NCBI GenBank assembly: GCA_947489685.1
Contig: CANLEM010000003.1
Location: 620,001-684,000, forward strand
Origin: an uncultured Aquimarina sp.
GTDB taxonomy: Bacteria > Bacteroidota > Bacteroidia > Flavobacteriales > Flavobacteriaceae
Direction: 5' to 3'
Length of the DNA: 64,000 nt
The notes beneath the pieces are model-generated. The model did no database searches, was not told the origin of the DNA, and was given only the letters and a program-made list of their open reading frames with translations. Positions within the stretch are counted from its first letter, which is position 1. Each line of letters opens with the position of its first letter. Both the position numbers and the translations under genes were made by a program. Positions 58,405-64,000 of the stretch are shown piece after piece.

Positions 58405-58700
58405 GAAATATCTACATCAATAATTTCTTCTACCTTTTCTTTTTTTATAACATAAGTATATACCCACATAATAGTAAAGGTTGGTATCACGTCCAACCCG
58501 GGCAAGGCTTCTTCTACAAATGTAAAAACCCCTGCCGCTTTACCAACATTTCCTTTGTACATTCTTGTCATTAACCATCCCGCCAAAGGAGCCCAGATTA
58601 TATCTCCAAACTCTCCAACCATAGGGATAATGAATGTTACCATTCCTAGTGCATCAAACAGAAGGCTCAATGCTAATTTTTTATACTTGTCTTTTGCCAT
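58401..58700 (-). CDS. Hypothetical membrane protein, 99 aa
   Basis: Two or three hydrophobic segments (about residues 10-30, 33-45 and 65-85) with the polar element TRMYKGNVGKAAG between. It opens MAKDKYKKLALSLLFDALGM and ends with an acidic KVEEIIDVDIS. The middle (FVEEALPGLDVIPTFTIMWVY) may be a short inner-membrane re-entrant helix. No family is recognised. Its 3' end overlaps the convergent DUF6787 gene by 4 bp. Confidence 0.75.
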   Translation of the reverse strand: MAKDKYKKLALSLLFDALGMVTFIIPMVGEFGDIIWAPLAGWLMTRMYKGNVGKAAGVFTFVEEALPGLDVIPTFTIMWVYTYVIKKEKVEEIIDVDIS

Positions 58701-58755
58701 ATTATTATTTAGGTTAAATTATAGTAAAGATAAAGCAAATAGCATTCCAAAAAAA

Positions 58756-59352
58756 TTATCCCAAGTCCGCGGTAATAAGTCTTAAAAATTCGGTTCTGGT
58801 TTCTATTTTCTCAAATTGCCCTCTAAAACCAGATGTTGTCGTTACAGAGTTTTGTTTTTGAACACCGCGCATCATCATACACATATGTGATGCTTCTATT
58901 ACAACTGCAACTCCTTTTGGTTTTAATGTATCATTAATACATTCTAATATATCGTGTGTAAGTCGTTCTTGAACTTGTAGTCTTCTCGAAAACACATCAA
59001 CTATACGAGGTAATTTACTGAGGCCAACAATATGTCCATTAGGAATATATGCAATATGAGCTTTTCCAAAAAATGGCAACATATGATGCTCGCAAAGCGA
59101 ATACAATTCTATATCTTTTACAATTACCATATCATCATAATCCTCTTTAAACATGGCTCCTTTAAGTATTTCGGCCGGATCCTGGTGATATCCCTGTGTT
59201 AAAAACAGCATCGCCTTGGCTGCACGTTCTGGTGTCTTAACAATACCATCCCTATCCAGATCTTCTCCGATGTCTGATATAATAGACTTAAATTTATCTT
59301 TTACCTCTTCGGTTACCTTAATATTATATTCCTCAAAATTCTTATATGGCAT
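58756..59352 (-). CDS. folE: GTP cyclohydrolase I FolE
   Basis: A 198-residue enzyme that makes dihydroneopterin triphosphate from GTP, the first step of folate synthesis. Zinc and catalytic motifs are [13 protein letters not shown] near 86-98 (Cys and His zinc ligands), [13 protein letters not shown] near 107-119, and [17 protein letters not shown] near 155-171 (second Cys ligand and catalytic His). Length and motifs match the standard type I enzyme. It is 5 bp after msrA on the same strand and probably co-transcribed. Confidence 0.95.
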   Translation of the reverse strand: MPYKNFEEYNIKVTEEVKDKFKSIISDIGEDLDRDGIVKTPERAAKAMLFLTQGYHQDPAEILKGAMFKEDYDDMVIVKDIELYSLCEHHMLPFFGKAHIAYIPNGHIVGLSKLPRIVDVFSRRLQVQERLTHDILECINDTLKPKGVAVVIEASHMCMMMRGVQKQNSVTTTSGFRGQFEKIETRTEFLRLITADLG

Positions 59353-59357
59353 AGCAA

Positions 59358-59915
59358 TTAATTCAATTTTTCTTTTTTCAATTTGTTTTTAAAGGTAGTA
59401 TTTAATTTATTAAGCTTAGGGTTTATTACAAATTGGCAATACCCTTGATTACTATTTTGATTGTAATAATTTTGATGGTAATGCTCGGCATTATAAAACG
59501 CTCCTAATTCTGCTATTTCTGTAACAATGGGATCTTCAAAAATCTTAAGATTGTTTAATTCTATGATAACCTCCTCTGCTATTTTCTTTTGCGTTTCGTT
59601 TGCATAAAAAATAGCACTACGATATTGTGTACCACGATCTGCACCTTGCTGATTTAATGTTGTTGGATCATGTGTTGCAAAAAATATCTCCAACAATTCA
59701 TTATAATTAATTATATCGGGATTAAATTCTATTTTGATAGCTTCGGCATGTCCTGTTCTACCAGTAGTTATTTCTCTATACGATGGATTTTTAATAGTTC
59801 CTCCGGTATAACCAGAAATAACTTTTAAGACTCCTTCTAAACGTTGAAAAACCGCTTCTGTACACCAGAAACATCCACCTGCAAAAACTGCAGTTTCAAT
59901 ACGTAATTCTGCCAT
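59358..59915 (-). CDS. msrA: Peptide methionine sulfoxide reductase MsrA
   Basis: A 185-residue repair enzyme that reduces methionine-S-sulfoxide in proteins. The active-site motif is [13 protein letters not shown] near residues 11-23, with the first Cys as nucleophile. Conserved substrate-binding features are [13 protein letters not shown] and [19 protein letters not shown] near 45-58 and 85-104. The C-terminal Lys-rich tail is short. It begins the minus-strand msrA-folE unit; the pairing suggests stress or cofactor context only loosely. Confidence 0.95.
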   Translation of the reverse strand: MAELRIETAVFAGGCFWCTEAVFQRLEGVLKVISGYTGGTIKNPSYREITTGRTGHAEAIKIEFNPDIINYNELLEIFFATHDPTTLNQQGADRGTQYRSAIFYANETQKKIAEEVIIELNNLKIFEDPIVTEIAELGAFYNAEHYHQNYYNQNSNQGYCQFVINPKLNKLNTTFKNKLKKEKLN

Positions 59916-60017
59916 AATTTTGTTAAAATCAAATTTTCATCAACGAAAATACATTTATATTAAAGCCAAGATACACTTTTTAACTTTTCATTAGTACGAG
60001 GTATATCTCAACAATCC

Positions 60018-60025
60018 TAGTTTTG
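60018..60025 (+). promoter_or_regulatory. Bacteroidota -7 box for the DUF5916 gene
   Basis: TAGTTTTG matches TAnnTTTG and lies 38 bp before the ATG at 60063. No clear -33 TTTG is present at standard distance. Confidence 0.4.
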
Positions 60026-60062
60026 CAACTAAGTCGAAAAAGTAAGGATTTTATTACAACAT

Positions 60063-62495
60063 ATGGATATACTTCTGCGCGCCAAATTAAGTGTGTATTT
60101 TTTCATGATCACCGCCGTTGTTTTGGCACAGGAAAAAAAAGAAATTACCGCGAAAAGAATTTCTACTCCCCCAAGAATAGATGGGATTCTTGATGACAGT
60201 GTATGGGCAGATATCCCAGCAAATGGTGGATTCTACATGTGGCGACCCGGTAATGAAGGTGTAATTCCCGAAAATTTACAAACCGAAGTAAAAATGGCGT
60301 ATGATAACAAAGCGGTTTACTTCGCAGCATACTTACATGATGATGAGCCTAATAAAATATTACGCCAATTTAGTCAACGAGATAATGTTTTTGTACAGGC
60401 AGATTTTTTCAGCATTGGGATTAACACCTATAATGATGGTATAAACGAAACTAGATTTTTTATAACTAGTGCGGGTACAATTGGAGATGCAAGAGCAGAT
60501 CAATTTAACGAAGATTTTAGCTATAATGTAGTTTTTGATGCCAAAGTATCTTTTGATGATAACGGTTGGTATGCCGAATTCAAAATCCCATATAATGCAC
60601 TGCGTTTTCCTGAAATTGATGTACAGGATTGGAGTATAAATTTTTATCGACGATCACAATCACGAAATCAAACGCATACCTGGAACTTCATTAATAGAGA
60701 AATTGGTCAGCAAACACAGTACAATGGATTAGTAAAAGGTGTAGAAAATATCGATCCGCCGGTACGACTTACTTTTTTTCCTTTTTTACAAGGATTAGTT
60801 TCAGAATTTGATGGTACAACAGAAACCGATTTTAGTGCGGGAGTAGATGTAAAATATGGTTTAAGTGATAGTTTTACACTCGATGCCACGTTAATACCTG
60901 ATTTTGGTCAAGCTGCTTTTGATGAAGTACGCCTTAATCTCGGTCCATTCGAGCAAACTTTTGGAGAAAATAGACAATTCTTTACCGAAGGAACAGAATT
61001 ATTTAATAAAGGAAACATTTTCTTCTCTAGACGCGTCGGTAATAGACCTATTGGGTCAGTGTCTGATGATGATCTTGCTACCAATGAAATTGCAGAAGAT
61101 ACTCCATCCAAAGTAAATTTATTAAATGCCTTAAAGGTTTCAGGAAGAACGAAGGGTAATTTAGGTATAGGTCTATTTAATGCCATTACAGAAAAAACCG
61201 AAGTACGAGTTACAGATACTATAACTGGTGATGTTCGAAAAATTGTAGTAGAACCACTTGCCAATTATAACATTTTTGTATTGGATCAACAATTTAATAA
61301 AAATTCATCTGTATCATTAATAAACACTAATGTCACCCGTAATGGAAGTGACTTTAGAGATTCTAATGTGACTGGTTTAGTTTGGAATTTGGCTAATAAA
61401 GCAAATTCTTATCGATTTACCGGAAGAACTATAGTGAGTCAAGTCAATTTGCCTGATAATAACATTGGTGGTTTTGGTGCCGAAATTGATTTTGATAGAA
61501 TTAAAGGGAATTTCAGGTATGGTTTTGGTTACGATTTCGCAAACAAAACCTATGACATCAATGATTTAGGAGTTAATTTCAGAAATAACTTTAATAATTT
61601 TAGAATAAGTGGCTCGTATCAAATTTTTGAACCAAAAGGAAAATTTAATACGTATAGAATTAATGTTTTTGCTAGACATCGTAGATTATATGACCCCAAT
61701 GTACAAACTCAAAATTCCATTGGTGCTGATTGGTTTTTTGTCACTAGAGAACGTTTTGCGTTTGGTGGATTTTCTAGTTACAATTCTGATACCGATAATT
61801 ATTTTGAACCCAGAGTACAAGGGCGATTCGTTACTTTTAGTGAAAACCTAGGAGGAAATGCTTGGGTATCTTCAGATTTTCGTAAAAAATTTGCCTATGA
61901 TCTAAGAGTATTCTACCGAAATTGGTTTGCAGACCCCCAAGAGAATTATGGTATAAATATATCTCCGAGATATCGATTCTCTGACAAGTTTTTGGTTATA
62001 TGGACCACAGATTATTCGATTAGAAATAAAACCTTTGGATATGTAGATAATGATGATACGGATGTATTTCTAGGACAAAGAGATATCACAACTATCGAGA
62101 ATTCGCTAAGCGCTAGTTACAATTTTGACCCTTATAAGGCCATAAACCTTCGATTTAGGAACTTCTGGAGTACTGCAGATTATACCGAAGATATATTTTT
62201 TGAGCTAAATGATGATGGTTCAAGAACACAAATCGATTATGATACTTCAGAAAATGATCCCAATACAAATTTTAATATTTGGAATCTTGATCTTAGTTTT
62301 AATTGGAGGTTTGCTCCGGGAAGTGAAGCTACCCTACTCTATCGAAATCAAATTTTTAATCAGGACGAGTTTTCTACCTTAAACTATTCTGATAGCCTTG
62401 ACAATCTATTTGGCCAGCCTATACAACACACTTTATCACTGCGTATAGTATATTTTCTTGATGTGAATAATTTAAAAGGCTCTTCTAAAGGATAA
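60063..62495 (+). CDS. DUF5916 outer-membrane protein with CBM9-like N-terminal domain
   Basis: An 810-residue protein. A signal peptide (1-22, ending VLAQ) is followed by a carbohydrate-binding-module-9-like domain (about 27-215: ISTPPRIDGILDDSVWADI, split; then WYAEFKIPYNALRF). The rest is a DUF5916 region with many amphipathic beta strands and the closing HTLSLRIVYFLDV, consistent with a barrel in the outer membrane. The family occurs mainly in Bacteroidota and related phyla and is of unknown function; sugar or glycan binding is suggested by the CBM9-like part. The LolD gene follows 55 bp later. Confidence 0.85.
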   Translation: MDILLRAKLSVYFFMITAVVLAQEKKEITAKRISTPPRIDGILDDSVWADIPANGGFYMWRPGNEGVIPENLQTEVKMAYDNKAVYFAAYLHDDEPNKILRQFSQRDNVFVQADFFSIGINTYNDGINETRFFITSAGTIGDARADQFNEDFSYNVVFDAKVSFDDNGWYAEFKIPYNALRFPEIDVQDWSINFYRRSQSRNQTHTWNFINREIGQQTQYNGLVKGVENIDPPVRLTFFPFLQGLVSEFDGTTETDFSAGVDVKYGLSDSFTLDATLIPDFGQAAFDEVRLNLGPFEQTFGENRQFFTEGTELFNKGNIFFSRRVGNRPIGSVSDDDLATNEIAEDTPSKVNLLNALKVSGRTKGNLGIGLFNAITEKTEVRVTDTITGDVRKIVVEPLANYNIFVLDQQFNKNSSVSLINTNVTRNGSDFRDSNVTGLVWNLANKANSYRFTGRTIVSQVNLPDNNIGGFGAEIDFDRIKGNFRYGFGYDFANKTYDINDLGVNFRNNFNNFRISGSYQIFEPKGKFNTYRINVFARHRRLYDPNVQTQNSIGADWFFVTRERFAFGGFSSYNSDTDNYFEPRVQGRFVTFSENLGGNAWVSSDFRKKFAYDLRVFYRNWFADPQENYGINISPRYRFSDKFLVIWTTDYSIRNKTFGYVDNDDTDVFLGQRDITTIENSLSASYNFDPYKAINLRFRNFWSTADYTEDIFFELNDDGSRTQIDYDTSENDPNTNFNIWNLDLSFNWRFAPGSEATLLYRNQIFNQDEFSTLNYSDSLDNLFGQPIQHTLSLRIVYFLDVNNLKGSSKG

Positions 62496-62550
62496 TCTTG
62501 GGGTTTCTACGAATATTGATTACTTTCACTGCTTGTAAGTTGAAAAATAG

Positions 62551-63213
62551 ATGATCAAAGCAAGTAATATTCATAAAAATTATGGGGATTTACACGTATT
62601 AAAAGGTGTAGATTTACATATTAAACCAGGAGAAATAGTATCTATCGTTGGTGCATCTGGTGCCGGTAAAACAACTTTACTTCAGATATTAGGAACATTA
62701 GATAGGGCTTCAGAAATAAAAGAAAGCGATTTGATTATTAACGAATCTAAAATTAATACACTATCGCAAAAAAATCTTTCCAAATTCAGAAATGAGCAAT
62801 TAGGTTTTATTTTTCAATTTCACCAATTGTTACCTGAGTTTACAGCTCTCGAAAATGTTTGTATTCCTGCTTATATTAGCAAAACTTCAAAATCAAAAGC
62901 CGAAGAAAGAGCAAAGGAACTTCTTGATTTTCTGGGTCTTTCTCATCGTTATGATCATAAGCCTAATGAATTATCTGGAGGAGAGCAGCAACGTGTAGCT
63001 GTTGCCAGGGCTTTAATTAATAATCCAAAAGTTATTTTTGCTGATGAACCTTCGGGAAATCTTGATAGTGAAGCTGCAGAAAATCTTCATAAGTTGTTTT
63101 TTAAATTAAGAGATGAGTTTGGACAAACTTTTGTGATCGTAACCCATAATCGAGAACTTGCCGATATGGCCGACAGAAAACTTACCATGGTAGACGGTAA
63201 GATTGTTGATTAA
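62551..63213 (+). CDS. LolD-type ABC transporter ATP-binding protein
   Basis: A 220-residue ATPase of the MacB/LolD group. Walker A is [12 protein letters not shown] near 33-44, signature [15 protein letters not shown] near 141-155, Walker [13 protein letters not shown] near 162-173. The Q-loop region is [18 protein letters not shown] near 88-105, typical of LolD. These ATPases power lipoprotein release (LolCDE) or macrolide/peptide export (MacB). No membrane partner is adjacent, so the partner lies elsewhere, as for many flavobacterial lolD genes. Confidence 0.9.
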   Translation: MIKASNIHKNYGDLHVLKGVDLHIKPGEIVSIVGASGAGKTTLLQILGTLDRASEIKESDLIINESKINTLSQKNLSKFRNEQLGFIFQFHQLLPEFTALENVCIPAYISKTSKSKAEERAKELLDFLGLSHRYDHKPNELSGGEQQRVAVARALINNPKVIFADEPSGNLDSEAAENLHKLFFKLRDEFGQTFVIVTHNRELADMADRKLTMVDGKIVD

Positions 63214-63218
63214 ATTGA

Positions 63219-63244
63219 AAAGGCTCCCCTTTCAGGAAGCCTTT
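63219..63244. terminator. Terminator between lolD and the protease gene
   Basis: AAAGGCT (63219-63225) and AGCCTTT (63238-63244) with inner C/G pairs form a hairpin between convergent stop codons. The flanking T run is short, so strength is moderate. Confidence 0.6.
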
Positions 63245-63280
63245 ATATAAAAAAATCAAAGTTCTTGAGTTATCATTTAT

Positions 63281-64000
63281 TTAATAAAGGTATTCTAAAG
63301 CTGTAACATCATCACGACTAAATACGCCATTCTCGTTACCCGTAGGACACGAAATCATTACAGAAAGCCTATCTATACCAGTTGTAGTACCAGGTATGTG
63401 TATTGCTCCGTCAGATCCTTGTCCTTCATTTACACCATTACAAACTCTTGCAAACCAATCTGTATGACGTAGACCTACACAATGTCCCATTTCATGAGTA
63501 ATTACATGAGATGCATAGGTTACTCCTTGTCTAGATACACTTGGTCCAATTCTTGCCCATTTATATGGTCTACCACCCGAAGGGAATCCTGCTAATCCCC
63601 CAGAGCCTAAATCGCCGCGAACGTAAACAACAAGATCTGCTGCACGATAATTGGTTCCAAAAGTTAACCTCATGTTTAATGAAGTATTAAGCCTGTTAAA
63701 CGAGTTTACCGCTCTTTGTAATGCTTGACGATTTGTAGCATCCAAACCGTTTCCTCCACCACCTGTAAATCCTAGTACATCAATAGTTCTATTTCTGCTA
63801 GAAATAAGGTTACGGGTTCTATATTGTTTTGTACCGTCACTTAACGATGATAAGCTAGCCTGATTTTGAAGATCTAAAACAGGTATCGCAAGGTCAGTAT
63901 CGTTTACAAAATATTCTGCAACATTTCCGTCTAGATCGGTAATAGATTTAATCTTAACATCCCGGGTGTTAACTCCCATATCAGACAACTTTAATAGTTG
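63281..64000 (-). CDS. M57-family zinc metalloprotease, 5' end outside window
   Basis: The C-terminal part (239 residues) of a protease with HEMGHCVGLRHTDW (HExxHxxGxxH metal site) and the later RLSVMISC Met-turn region. It fits Peptidase_M57, the dual-action HEIGH peptidases exported by Bacteroidota. The frame continues through the right edge (QLLKLSDMG before the listed part), so signal peptide and N-terminus lie beyond. Internal ATG or TTG codons near 63980-63988 are not the start. An N-terminal propeptide region precedes the RTRNLISSRNRTIDV segment. It ends 36 bp past the terminator that separates it from lolD. Confidence 0.88.
   Translation of the reverse strand, partial: QLLKLSDMGVNTRDVKIKSITDLDGNVAEYFVNDTDLAIPVLDLQNQASLSSLSDGTKQYRTRNLISSRNRTIDVLGFTGGGGNGLDATNRQALQRAVNSFNRLNTSLNMRLTFGTNYRAADLVVYVRGDLGSGGLAGFPSGGRPYKWARIGPSVSRQGVTYASHVITHEMGHCVGLRHTDWFARVCNGVNEGQGSDGAIHIPGTTTGIDRLSVMISCPTGNENGVFSRDDVTALEYLY

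Noticed and set aside
1..64000. CRISPR arrays, tRNA or rRNA genes, insertion sequences and prophage modules
   Set aside because: I found no regular repeat-spacer series, cloverleaf with CCA end, rRNA segment, transposase or phage structural gene. Short RNAs could still be missed by eye.

Overview
The window is a stretch of chromosome from a marine-type member of the Flavobacteriaceae (Bacteroidota), plausibly Aquimarina or a close relative. The case rests on AT-rich sequence, promoters of the Bacteroidota type (TTG, 19-20 bp, TAnnTTTG), few Shine-Dalgarno sites, many lipoproteins, carboxypeptidase-like regulatory and SusC-like domains, and lineage-restricted small families (CAL67264, DUF6146, DUF6787, DUF6249). 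No rRNA, tRNA, CRISPR array, transposase or prophage was seen. The genus is an inference.

1-7.3 kb: the start of a possible AraC-type regulator cut by the window edge; a LytS/LytTR two-component pair diverging from an operon made of a short secreted peptide, an ABC ATPase, an overlapping 39-residue membrane peptide and an ABC permease; then an ECF sigma factor cassette with a putative membrane partner, a DUF6249 protein and a serine hydrolase. 7.5-15.5 kb: a PQQ-type sugar dehydrogenase lipoprotein, an SthA-like flavoprotein, a membrane adenylyl cyclase, a DMT exporter, and a hipBA toxin-antitoxin pair preceded by four copies of GTATA-N6-TATAC. 15.9-26.9 kb: a carboxypeptidase-regulatory-domain protein, a SulP anion transporter with no usable start codon, a TauE exporter, a nitroreductase/HxlR divergent pair, an RluE-type pseudouridine synthase, a secreted basic protein built of 13-residue repeats, a CAT-fold acetyltransferase, a HAD phosphatase and EttA.

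27-40 kb: two tandem paralogous lipoprotein nucleases; an acyl-CoA carboxylase beta subunit followed closely by a TPR histidine kinase and LytTR regulator; a run of exported proteins (lipoprotein, VWA lipoprotein, TapB-like protein); and a lipoprotein gene followed in frame by the remains of a GG-leader, cysteine-rich peptide gene. 40.5-47.6 kb: a SusC-like/VWA fusion protein and a menaquinone cluster (menA, UlaG-like hydrolase, menC, CPBP protease, menE), all on the minus strand. 47.8-54.4 kb: a GH13 amylase lipoprotein, tandem membrane-anchored alpha/beta hydrolases, an outer-membrane barrel, and a ferredoxin divergent from a LuxC-type acyl-CoA reductase. 54.5-64 kb: serC-serA, DUF937, DUF6146 and DUF6787 proteins, folE, msrA, a DUF5916 protein, a LolD-type ATPase and a secreted M57 metalloprotease cut by the right edge.

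Most genes are housekeeping or envelope functions. The least ordinary pieces are the LytTR-linked peptide/ABC locus (2.0-4.8 kb), the hipBA operator array (15.48-15.62 kb), the 13-residue repeat protein (22.7-23.3 kb), the cysteine-rich peptide remnant (38.81-38.97 kb) and a perfect hairpin that pairs a Shine-Dalgarno-like arm with an anti-Shine-Dalgarno-like arm (49.65-49.68 kb).
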